Of a stretch of 64,000 nt of DNA, positions 8,960-17,028 are shown one piece after another; within the stretch, counting starts at the first letter, position 1; each line of letters starts with the position of its first letter. The DNA lies in the NCBI GenBank assembly GCA_965651905.1, contig CBFGUG010000023.1, positions 1 through 64,000 on the forward strand, given 5' to 3'. The notes below the pieces were generated by a model. The model was not told the DNA's origin, did not search any database, and was given only the letters and a program-made list of their open reading frames with translations. The DNA is from SZUA-265 sp965651905. GTDB lineage: Bacteria > Myxococcota_A > Polyangia > Polyangiales > Polyangiaceae. Position numbers and translations under genes: made by a program.

Positions 8960-9670
8960 ATGAGACGTAGCTTCGACCACATCGCACGCCCCTACGCGTT
9001 TCTGGAACGACTCACGCTCGGCGGCGCTTTGCAGCGTGCCCGCTGCGCTCATATCGATGAGTTACCGCAGCGGGGGCGGTTTCTGATCTTGGGCGAAGGT
9101 GACGGCCGCTTCTTGCAAGCGCTGCTCACCGCACGCCCGCACTGCGACATCGACGTGGTGGAACGCAGCGCCGCGATGTTGCGCCTAGCCCGAAACCGAA
9201 ACAGCGGCGCCACTCGCGTTCGCTTCTTCGAGACAGACGCACGTCAATTTGCCGGTCCAGGCCCCTACGACGCCATCATCACCCTGTTCTTCCTCGACTG
9301 CTTCGAAGGGAACGACCTCCGCGAGCTAGTGCGATCGCTCTCGCAGCTCGCCGCGCCCAACGCGACGTGGCTCTACGCCGACTTCGCCGAGCAGCGCGCA
9401 GGCCTGGTCGGACAGCTGCATCGCTCGTTCATCTCCGCGCTCTACCGCGCGTTCATGTTGACGACCGACATCGCCGCGACACGCCTCGAAGACCCCCTGC
9501 CCTACATGGCGCTCGAAGGGTTCCATCTGGTCGAGGCAAAGCCGCACGACGAGCTGAAGCTCGACGCGAAGCTCCGCCCAGAGCTGCACCGCAACGACAA
9601 CCTCGACGGCGGGCTGCTGAGCGGCGGACTATTGCGCAGCGTAGTGTTGCGCAGAGGTCCCGACGTTTGA
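8960..9670 (+). CDS. Class I SAM-dependent methyltransferase
   Basis: A 236-residue protein from the ATG at 8960. The first residues (RRSFDHIARPYAFLERLTLG) are like the entry helix of UbiE/menaquinone-type methyltransferases. Motif I reads ILGEGDGRFL, with the acidic end of strand 2 at DVVERS and a DAR motif further on. A FFLDCFEG segment corresponds to motif IV. The acceptor is not identifiable. It lies directly after the UbiA-like membrane protein, which suggests a membrane-lipid or quinone substrate; this is inference. The final ten bases of the gene begin the first unit of the 40-base tandem repeat that follows. Confidence 0.75.
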   Translation: MRRSFDHIARPYAFLERLTLGGALQRARCAHIDELPQRGRFLILGEGDGRFLQALLTARPHCDIDVVERSAAMLRLARNRNSGATRVRFFETDARQFAGPGPYDAIITLFFLDCFEGNDLRELVRSLSQLAAPNATWLYADFAEQRAGLVGQLHRSFISALYRAFMLTTDIAATRLEDPLPYMALEGFHLVEAKPHDELKLDAKLRPELHRNDNLDGGLLSGGLLRSVVLRRGPDV

Positions 9671-9780
9671 TAGCCCGCGACGCTATTTGCGTAGACCTTC
9701 CGACGTTTGATAGCGCTCGACGCAGCGGGCGCAAAGCTTCCGACGGTCGCACGCGATGCAGCACCGCGTGCCGTCCCTCG
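9661..9780 (+). repeat. 40-base tandem repeat, two clear copies and one degenerate copy
   Basis: The ten bases cgacgtttga occur at 9661 and again at 9701, exactly 40 bases apart, and a related cgacggtcgc occurs at 9741. Copies 1 and 2 match at both ends (cgacgtttgatagc at the left, ttc at the right) and differ mainly in the middle. The first copy starts inside the methyltransferase gene and contains its stop codon. No homologous array is seen elsewhere in the window. Confidence 0.7.
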
Positions 9781-9873
9781 AGCGTCGCTGACGTGCTCCG
9801 TAGTGGAGACGGACGCCTGGTTTCGCCGCCGTCCGCCCAAGCGCCCACACGGGTCGATACGAACACTCAGCAC

Positions 9874-10860
9874 TCAGTAGGCGCCGCGAATGTGTTCGTG
9901 CACACGCTCGGCATAGAACCGCCGCAGCTCGGCGTGCTTCGACTCGCCAAGGGGCGGGTGATCGGAAGCAGCGGCATTGTCTCGCGCTTGTTGCGCGCTG
10001 CGCGCCCCCGCAATCACGGTGGTCACAGCCGGAAAGTCGAGGCAATAGCGCAGTGCCCATTGCGCCATCGTCCACTCGGCGGGCACGTGAGATCTGAGCG
10101 CATCAGCCAACTCGAGCGCCTTTTCGAACGGTAGCCCAGCGAAGGTTTCTCCGACGCTGAACGCCTGCCCGTCACGATTGTAATTGCGGTGGTCATCGTC
10201 CGCGAACTGCTGCCCGCGGCTCATCTTGCCCGCGAGCACGCCGCTCGCCAGCGGCAGTCGAACGATGAGGGATACGCGACGCTCTCTCGCCTCTTCGAAC
10301 ACCTCGTCGATCAACTTTTGTCGAAACACGTTGAAGATCACCTGCAGCGACAAAAGCCCCTCCACCTGCAGACACAGCTTCGCTTCCTCAGCGGTCTCGA
10401 CAGACATGCCGAAGTGTTCGATGAGCCCCTCTTGCTGCATGCGGCGCAGGTTGTCGAACACCTCGCCGCGTTCCATTGCGGCCTTGGGTAAACAGTGCCC
10501 TTGGGTGAGCCAAACCCGCTCCACGCCCAATCGTTCGATCGAGCCACGGCAGTGCCTGCTCATCACCTCGTAGCTGAGGTTTTCGTCTCCGCCCGGATCG
10601 CCACTGCGCCCAAACTTCGTCGCCACGAAAACCTTCTCGGGCCCCACCTTTGCCAAAAACCGCCCGATGCGCTCTTCGCTCCTTCCGCCGCCGTAGATGT
10701 CCGCCGTGTCGAAGAAGTTGACGCCCGCCGCGTACGCCGCTTCCAACGTTTGCTGCGCTTGTTCGTCACTGACCGCGCCCCAGTCGGCGCCGAGTTGCCA
10801 AGTCCCGAGTCCGATCTCGGACACCTTCGCTCCAGTCGCTGCAAATTCTCGCGTCTTCAT
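9874..10860 (-). CDS. Aldo/keto reductase
   Basis: A 328-residue (beta/alpha)8 oxidoreductase using NAD(P)H. The expected catalytic tetrad is present: Asp in FFDTAD (about residue 51), Tyr in IYGGGRSEE (about 56), Lys in FVATKFG (about 82) and His in LTQGH (about 118). Length is typical. The carbonyl substrate is unknown. It reads toward the 40-base repeats and is flanked upstream by the 500-base region with a 50-base duplication. It stands alone rather than in the elb-type operon, although it lies next to it on the same strand. Confidence 0.88.
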   Translation of the reverse strand: MKTREFAATGAKVSEIGLGTWQLGADWGAVSDEQAQQTLEAAYAAGVNFFDTADIYGGGRSEERIGRFLAKVGPEKVFVATKFGRSGDPGGDENLSYEVMSRHCRGSIERLGVERVWLTQGHCLPKAAMERGEVFDNLRRMQQEGLIEHFGMSVETAEEAKLCLQVEGLLSLQVIFNVFRQKLIDEVFEEARERRVSLIVRLPLASGVLAGKMSRGQQFADDDHRNYNRDGQAFSVGETFAGLPFEKALELADALRSHVPAEWTMAQWALRYCLDFPAVTTVIAGARSAQQARDNAAASDHPPLGESKHAELRRFYAERVHEHIRGAY

Positions 10861-11244
10861 TCGATTCTCCTTCGATTTCTATCGGACTCTCGCGCAGCGT
10901 ATCCAGTTACCGTGCAAACACTCGAGTCGTGGCGCATCACAGACGCGTCAGCCTCGGCGATCGGGTCAGCTCTCGTCAATGCTGGTATATCGCAGTCGAT
11001 CGCTCGTCCGACGGGTGGCGCGCGAGCTCGGGTCGCGTCAGCTCCGCGCAGGTTTCGGACTGTGGCGTGCTGCACCGCTCGTAGCTGACCGTGGAGCGCC
11101 GCGTCGCTGACGGGCCACGCGGACGCTCACCAAACGTCAATCGACGTGCGTGGAGTCTTTTTCTGGGGAGTCGAGGTGCGGCCCCTGCGCGGCTCCCTCT
11201 ATGGTAAATGCGGAGAGGTGCGGGCTACGGATGCACCCGATGCA
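10861..11244. other. Intergenic stretch without a convincing gene
   Basis: This interval lies between the aldo/keto reductase start and the 50-base repeats. Short reading frames exist on both strands, but their translations are Arg-rich and look like chance frames of GC-rich DNA. It should contain the promoter for the reductase. I cannot place it. Confidence 0.5.
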
Positions 11245-11344
11245 CGGCGCGCTGGCTGCCGCGTGGGCAAACGAAAAATGCAAAACCATGGCTACGGCGC
11301 GCTAGCTGCCTCGTGGGCAAACGAAAAAATGTAAAACCACGCCC
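11245..11344 (+). repeat. 50-base direct repeat, two adjacent copies
   Basis: The segments 11245-11294 and 11295-11344 are near-identical tandem copies. They share cggcgcgct at the left, then gctgcc, cgtgggcaaacgaaaaa, and aaaacca toward the right, with about eight differences and one length change in an A run. They sit in the otherwise empty interval 10861-11362, just past the end of the SDR gene on the opposite strand. No protein coding or hairpin role is obvious. Confidence 0.8.
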
Positions 11345-11362
11345 GCGCGTGTCGTCGGGCGC

Positions 11363-12340
11363 TCAGCCTTCGTTCAGGATGTCGCGGACGGTTTCGTGCA
11401 GGGTGGTTTGGCTGTCGCGCGGCTCGAAGCCCAGCTCGCGGCGGGCTTTGCTGCTGTCGCAGTACCAGAAGTGTGAACCCATATCGACGGTCTCGCGTTC
11501 GACGGGCGACTCCGCGCCTACGAGCGACAGCGCGCGTTCGAACGCCCAGTGGCTGGCCAAGGCGAGCGCGGGCTTTTTCGGCAAGCGCGCCCAGGGCATG
11601 GCGCGGCCGCTCAAGCGAGACAGACGCCCGAAGAACGTCGCCACGGGCATGTTAGCCGCAGAGATCAAGTAACGCTGACCTGGACGGCCTTTGTCGTACG
11701 CGGCGATGGTGGCCTGCGCGGCGTCACGCACGTCGACGAACGACAGCCCGCCGCCAGCCAACGCAGGCAGCGACCCCGCCAGAAAACGACGCACGTCGAG
11801 CGTCGACGACTGCCGCCGATCACCCGGACCGAGCAGCAAGCTCGGGTTGACGACGATCACCTCGAACACGCCAGGCTCGTTGTGCTGCAGAGCGATACGC
11901 TCCGCGTAATACTTGCTGCGATAGTATGCCCAGCGGGTGATCAGCTCGTGAGCGGGCGTGTCTTCTTCGGTGAAGATTCGGTTCGGATCCGAACCCACCG
12001 CGATGGTGCCGCTCGTGCTGACGCAAACCACGCGCCGCACGCCCGCGCGACGCAAGCCGAGCAGTGACTGTTCGGTCGCGACCACGTGGGCCTGATGTAG
12101 CGCCTCGGCGTCCGCTGGATCGCGCGACACACGCCCTGCGGCGAGGATCGCTCCCTCACAGCCCCGCGCGCTCTGCTCGACGGCGGCTGCGTCCGTGATG
12201 TCGAGCGCAGCAACATCGCGCTCAGCAACCTTGCCGCCGCCGCGAGAAACGAGCACCAGGTCGTGGCCTGCGCTGTCCAATTGACGCGCGATTTCGGCGC
12301 CGAGAAAGCCCGTGGCGCCAGCGACCCAAAACTTGCTCAT
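11363..12340 (-). CDS. NAD-dependent epimerase/dehydratase (extended SDR), ElbE-like
   Basis: A 325-residue extended short-chain dehydrogenase. It has the N-terminal GATGFLG cofactor motif (about residues 8-14), an acidic strand end in the VAALDITD region, and a YYRSK motif near residue 140 that provides the catalytic Tyr and Lys. A STSGT segment before it supplies the active-site Ser/Thr. Its ATG overlaps the stop of the 1563-residue multidomain gene by 4 bases (ATGA), so it is the last gene of the operon. In the myxobacterial ether-lipid cluster, an SDR of this kind follows ElbD. Its exact reaction is not evident from sequence; a keto or aldehyde reduction on the lipid intermediate is the likely role. 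Confidence 0.85.
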   Translation of the reverse strand: MSKFWVAGATGFLGAEIARQLDSAGHDLVLVSRGGGKVAERDVAALDITDAAAVEQSARGCEGAILAAGRVSRDPADAEALHQAHVVATEQSLLGLRRAGVRRVVCVSTSGTIAVGSDPNRIFTEEDTPAHELITRWAYYRSKYYAERIALQHNEPGVFEVIVVNPSLLLGPGDRRQSSTLDVRRFLAGSLPALAGGGLSFVDVRDAAQATIAAYDKGRPGQRYLISAANMPVATFFGRLSRLSGRAMPWARLPKKPALALASHWAFERALSLVGAESPVERETVDMGSHFWYCDSSKARRELGFEPRDSQTTLHETVRDILNEG

Positions 12341-15300
12341 GCGCGCCCCCGGTTACCCTCTGCAGGGCGCGGTCCTGAATCGAGCAGACCGAACATCTTT
12401 TGGAACTCGAGCAGCAGTGGGATGTTGTTCGATTTCACCTTACCCGACATGAACTCTGCAGCCGATGGCGTGTACGCCTCGTTGACGATGCGTTTGAACA
12501 TCGCGGGGCTGGTCTTGAGTACACAGTCCGCCACTTCGACGGCCTTACCCTTTTGCACGTCACACGCGTCTGATGACGCTTTGAGCGTCCACTTCTCGGC
12601 CCCGAGCGAAAAGTAGTAGCTGACGGGCGCGCGGGTGCTGCCTTTGACGAAACGCTCCTGCAGGCTCTCGAAGACCCCTTCCAACCCTCTGCTACCGTTC
12701 GTGGGCAGTGCGCTGGGGGCCTGCGTCGCGCCGCTAGCCTCGGCTTCGGGTTTCGGTGGCTGAAGGTCCAAGGCTCGACCCTCGCTCAGTGCTTCTACGG
12801 CGGCGTGGGCGATTTCACTGACCTTGCGGGAGGCGTCGCGGGTGCTCAGCCCTTCGCTGTGCGCCTTCAGCGCGGCGTGGGTGAGCACGGGGCCGATGCG
12901 CGCCTCGACGCGGCGATTGCGGACGAAGCTGGCGCCCTTGGGCAACGCGCGAGCCGTGCCTTCCAGCCAAATCGGCAGGATGTCGATGCCGCTCTGCAGC
13001 GCCAAGTAGCCGAGCGCGGGCTTGAACTCGCGCAGGCTGCCGTCGGGTGAACGTGTTCCCTCGGGGAAGAGCAACACCACGTGCCCACCTTCCAACAACT
13101 CCCCCGCGGTTCGCAGCAACTGCCGCAACGAGCCCGTGCGCGAGATCGGCACCAGGTTGGAGAAGTTCTTGAAGAAGGACGTCTTGATCTCGTTACCCTC
13201 GAAGAAGTAATCCTGCGCGGCGAGGGACTTCATGCCCTTCGAGTAGTCTCCCAGGGCGTACTTGATCAGCCCCATGTCGAGATGGCTCGCGTGGTTGGCG
13301 ATCACCAGCACGTTGCGACTGTGCGGGATGAACGCACGCCCCGTCACGCGCGTTTGCATAAACTGACGATAGAAACCCGCTTGCGCTTGCGACATCCAGA
13401 GTTTGGCGGGCTCGCGCAGCAGCTCGGGCACCACGAACTCCGAGTCGTCACGTTCGACATTGGCCACCAAGGGTCGCTGAGCCGTCTGCTCGATCAGCCG
13501 CTCTGCATCGTCGACGCTTTGACACTCGGCGAACTTTTGTGCGTCGAGTGGGCGTCCAACCTGGGCCTCGAGCGCTACGAGCACCTCGAGCAGCATGAGC
13601 GAGTCGCAGCCCAGATCACCACGCAGCGTCATTTCGCCCGTGATGGTGTGCGGCTCGCGTCGCGTCGCCGCCGCGATCGCGCGGCGGGCTGCGGTCGTGG
13701 GCGCGGCGCGGTGAGAAGTGTTCGACTTGGACAGCAAGCGCTGCAGCGTTTCGCGCAGTTGCTTACGCTGGACCTTGCGCGTGCTGGTGCGTGGCAGCGG
13801 CGTGTCGAGCAACGTCACCACGGCGGGGCGCATGTTAGCGGGCAGCTTCGACAGCGCGTCGTCCAGCGACTTGCGCGCGCGTTCGTGCGCTTGCTCGCGG
13901 CTGGCGCCGGGTTCGACGACTGCAGCGCACGCGACGCGCTCACCGCCGCGACCATCGTCGATGCCGACGACTGCCAGCTCGGCGACGTGCCGCACTTGAC
14001 CCAGGCGCGCCTCGACGTCGTCCGGGTAGACGTTCTCGCCATTGGCCGCGACGATCACGTCTTTGGCGCGGCCGACGATCGACAGCCGCCCGCGGTGATC
14101 GAGCTTGCCCAAGTCGCCCGTGCGCAGCCAGCCGTCGTGAATGACGGCGGCGGTGGCCTGCTCGTCACCACTGTAACCGAGCATGACGTTGGGTCCGCGC
14201 GCCAGCACCTCGCCCACGCCGCTCGAGTCGGGTTGGTCGATCTTGATCTCGACTTCGGGGATCGCGCGCCCGACTTGTTTGGGTCGAGAGCGCGGCCCTC
14301 CGCTGGCGACGCTGAGAACGGGCGCAGCTTCCGTGAGGCCGTACCCCTCGGTGAGATGTAGACCGAGCCCCGCGAACAACTGGTGCGTCGACTCACCGAG
14401 CGCGGCCCCTCCGCTGACGAGAAAGCGCAAGTGGCCACCCAGTTGCTTGTGCACGCTGCCGAACAGCAACCCGCCGACGTCGAGGCCCGTCGTCTTGCCC
14501 AAGGTCCGGCTGACGTCGAGTGCGACGTCGAACGCTTTGGCGGCGAGCGTCCCCTGTTCGGAAACGCGCGAAACGATCTTGCGCTCCAGCATCTCCCACA
14601 GTGCGGGCACGCCGATCATCGCCGTGACGCGGCCGGCCTTGAGCGCGCCCGTCAGCTTCTCGGCGCTGAGTTCGTCCAGGTAGATCACGCGACTGCCGCG
14701 AGACAGTGGAAGGAGCAGGCCGCAAGTGAGCTCGAACGTGTGATGCAGCGGCAGCACGCTGAGCACGCGGTCTTCGCGACCCAGCGGGAACAGCGGCGCC
14801 AGCGACGCTACCAGGCTACACAGGTTGTGGTGCGTGAGCATCACGCCCTTGGGGTTGCCCGTCGTACCGCTGGTGTAGATTAACAGCGCAACGTCGTGCT
14901 CACTGACCGTCGGCAGCTCACCGATTGGCCCCACTTGGGTTGCCGCTCCTGGCGAGAGCATCGTCACGCCACCAGGCATGAAGTCGGCGACGCGCTGCGC
15001 GGCTTGCTCGTCGACTATGGCAACCTTCGCACCCGACGCTCGCGCCAGCAGCTCGGCGGTTTGCGGATCGACGTCGGCGTCCAGAGGAACCGCGCTTGCG
15101 CCCGCGTACGCGATGCCAAACACCGAGATCGCCCAATCCGGGTGATTCTTTGCGATCAGCAGCACCCGATCGCCGGGTTCGACACCGAGCCCGATGAGGC
15201 GACTGGCGCACGCTCGCGCGCGTTCGTCCCATTGACTGAAGCTTATGGCGGATAGGCCGTCGGGCTCCGTGCGCGATAGCGCCGTGGCTCGATCGAAACG

Positions 15301-17028
15301 CTCCGCCATCTGCGACAGCAAGTCGGGCAGGCTGGTGAACCGCTTGAGTGCGCGCAGCGGCTTTTTCATCTTCTGCTCGAGCTCGGGGAACACCCAGCGC
15401 TCGAGGCCTGGCATGTGCGTTCCGAGGAACCACTCACGCCAGTCGAGGTTTTCTGGCTCCCATAAGAGCAGCTCACGGTCAGCGTCCGTCACTCGTGCGA
15501 ACGCGGCGCGCGTGTTGTCGCAGCGAAACTCGTAATCCAGTACCGCGACGAACGGCTCGAACTGCTTGACGATGCTGTAAACCCGGCGCTGCGTCCGCGC
15601 GAACTTGTTCAGCGATTGAGTCGTGGGCTCGACGAGCGAGCCGAGCGGCCCAGACTTGGCGCGTCCGAGCAGTCTGGCCAAGCCCTCTGCTCCCTCGGCG
15701 ATGCGCTTCGGGCCGAGGCGATCGTAAGCGCCAGGCCCCAGAAGTGCGCCCTCGATCTTGCCTTGTACGGCGCTCACCAGTGGCCCGCCCCGCCCCGTCC
15801 TGCGATAATAGCGCCGTTTGTAGAGCCCCGACAGCTCGAAGATGCGAGCCATCGTGGTCGGATTGCTGTCGCTGGTGCCGAACTGGTAGACGGGTTTTGC
15901 CTCGCGCCGAATGAGTTCACCCAGAGCCAGCGCCATGCCACTGGCCACCATGTCGCAAGGAATGATGTCGAGGCGGATCCCACTGCCCGCCATTTGAAAC
16001 TGGCCTTCGCGGATGGCGAAAATCAGCGGCGCGCTGGTGTTGATGCCTTCGTTCCAGCCCTTGTCTGGAAACTCCACGCACGACTCGATGATCGCCGGCC
16101 GCACGATGGTGAACGGCAGCCCCGATCGAGCGGTGATCTGTTCGCCGATGCTCTTGGTGTACGTGTACGTGTTGGGCCAGCCCCAGAACTTCGCGCGCTC
16201 TTGGCCCAGCTCGGCCAGCTGCGCCTCGATGAACTTACGACGCACGCGCTCGATCTCGTCTTCCAAGATCTTGCCGCGCGTGGGTTCACCGCGTTCGAGC
16301 AAATTGGTCTTGGCTTGGTCGAGAAAGTGACTTTGGCGAAACGCGTCGCCGGCTCGATGGCGCGCTTGGCGAATGATGTCCAGGCACTCGTCGATCTCGC
16401 GGTCGGGATCCCAGTGCGCGCGCTCCAGCTTGCCCGCGTAGGGAAACGGATGTTCGAGCGGGTTGTTCTCGTCGACGATGCCCGTCTTGTAGCCAGCCAC
16501 GTAACACGTGCTGGTGTGCATCACGGGCACGTCGCCTAAGTCTTGCGCCAGCGCGACCAGGCTCTGCACGCCGAAGGCGTTCACTTCGAGCGCAATGTCG
16601 AGTGGCGGCTGGAAGTCGACGATGCCCGAAGCGTTGATCACGGCCGCAATCTTGCCGCGCCATTCGTCGCGCAGCGGCGCGGAGACGCCGCAGTAGGGCT
16701 GCACGATGTCGCCCTCGACGATCTGGACCTTTTCGCGCAAGAACGCTTCGAAGCCGTCGCCGTGTTGCTTGCGCAGCGGATCGAGTGCGTGGCCCGTCGC
16801 GATGTCTTTCCAGAATCGCGTTTCGGCGTCTTGGCTGCCCCGAGAGCGCACCACGAGGTGCAAGCGCTTGATGTCGGGAAACTTGGCGAGCAACAGAACC
16901 CAAAACACCTTGCCGAGGAAGCCCGTACCCCCGACCACGACGAGCTGCGTGCCCGCCAGCGTCTCGGTCAACGCCAAAGGTGTACTCGGTCCGCGACGTG
17001 ATGGCGGAATCGAAGGCGGCGAACTCAC
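12337..17028 (-). CDS. elbD: Multidomain ether-lipid biosynthesis protein: fatty acyl reductase, AMP ligase, carrier protein, acyltransferase and SCP2 domain (ElbD-like)
   Basis: A 1563-residue protein. Its GTG start overlaps the stop of the upstream gene by 4 bases (GTGA); a longer frame exists upstream but is out-of-frame reading of that gene. Domains in order: fatty acyl-CoA reductase of the male-sterility type (GGTGFLGK near residue 33, YTYTK near 289); AMP-forming acyl ligase (about 570-1095, with TSGTTGNPKG near 716); carrier protein with phosphopantetheine Ser in GCDSL near 1143; PlsC-type acyltransferase with NHASHLD near 1243 and FPEGTRS near 1322; and an SCP2 sterol-carrier-like domain (about 1463-1560). 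The first four domains in this order match ElbD of Myxococcus xanthus, which makes alkyl ether lipids needed for fruiting and sporulation. I am sure of the domains; the ElbD assignment is by recollection of that architecture. I do not know whether the SCP2 tail is shared. Confidence 0.88.
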   Translation of the reverse strand: MSSPPSIPPSRRGPSTPLALTETLAGTQLVVVGGTGFLGKVFWVLLLAKFPDIKRLHLVVRSRGSQDAETRFWKDIATGHALDPLRKQHGDGFEAFLREKVQIVEGDIVQPYCGVSAPLRDEWRGKIAAVINASGIVDFQPPLDIALEVNAFGVQSLVALAQDLGDVPVMHTSTCYVAGYKTGIVDENNPLEHPFPYAGKLERAHWDPDREIDECLDIIRQARHRAGDAFRQSHFLDQAKTNLLERGEPTRGKILEDEIERVRRKFIEAQLAELGQERAKFWGWPNTYTYTKSIGEQITARSGLPFTIVRPAIIESCVEFPDKGWNEGINTSAPLIFAIREGQFQMAGSGIRLDIIPCDMVASGMALALGELIRREAKPVYQFGTSDSNPTTMARIFELSGLYKRRYYRRTGRGGPLVSAVQGKIEGALLGPGAYDRLGPKRIAEGAEGLARLLGRAKSGPLGSLVEPTTQSLNKFARTQRRVYSIVKQFEPFVAVLDYEFRCDNTRAAFARVTDADRELLLWEPENLDWREWFLGTHMPGLERWVFPELEQKMKKPLRALKRFTSLPDLLSQMAERFDRATALSRTEPDGLSAISFSQWDERARACASRLIGLGVEPGDRVLLIAKNHPDWAISVFGIAYAGASAVPLDADVDPQTAELLARASGAKVAIVDEQAAQRVADFMPGGVTMLSPGAATQVGPIGELPTVSEHDVALLIYTSGTTGNPKGVMLTHHNLCSLVASLAPLFPLGREDRVLSVLPLHHTFELTCGLLLPLSRGSRVIYLDELSAEKLTGALKAGRVTAMIGVPALWEMLERKIVSRVSEQGTLAAKAFDVALDVSRTLGKTTGLDVGGLLFGSVHKQLGGHLRFLVSGGAALGESTHQLFAGLGLHLTEGYGLTEAAPVLSVASGGPRSRPKQVGRAIPEVEIKIDQPDSSGVGEVLARGPNVMLGYSGDEQATAAVIHDGWLRTGDLGKLDHRGRLSIVGRAKDVIVAANGENVYPDDVEARLGQVRHVAELAVVGIDDGRGGERVACAAVVEPGASREQAHERARKSLDDALSKLPANMRPAVVTLLDTPLPRTSTRKVQRKQLRETLQRLLSKSNTSHRAAPTTAARRAIAAATRREPHTITGEMTLRGDLGCDSLMLLEVLVALEAQVGRPLDAQKFAECQSVDDAERLIEQTAQRPLVANVERDDSEFVVPELLREPAKLWMSQAQAGFYRQFMQTRVTGRAFIPHSRNVLVIANHASHLDMGLIKYALGDYSKGMKSLAAQDYFFEGNEIKTSFFKNFSNLVPISRTGSLRQLLRTAGELLEGGHVVLLFPEGTRSPDGSLREFKPALGYLALQSGIDILPIWLEGTARALPKGASFVRNRRVEARIGPVLTHAALKAHSEGLSTRDASRKVSEIAHAAVEALSEGRALDLQPPKPEAEASGATQAPSALPTNGSRGLEGVFESLQERFVKGSTRAPVSYYFSLGAEKWTLKASSDACDVQKGKAVEVADCVLKTSPAMFKRIVNEAYTPSAAEFMSGKVKSNNIPLLLEFQKMFGLLDSGPRPAEGNRGRA

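Noticed and set aside
13081..14361. Long plus-strand frame inside the multidomain ether-lipid gene
   Set aside because: His/Arg/Gln-rich translation with no domain; the opposite strand encodes clear ligase, carrier and acyltransferase motifs over the same bases.
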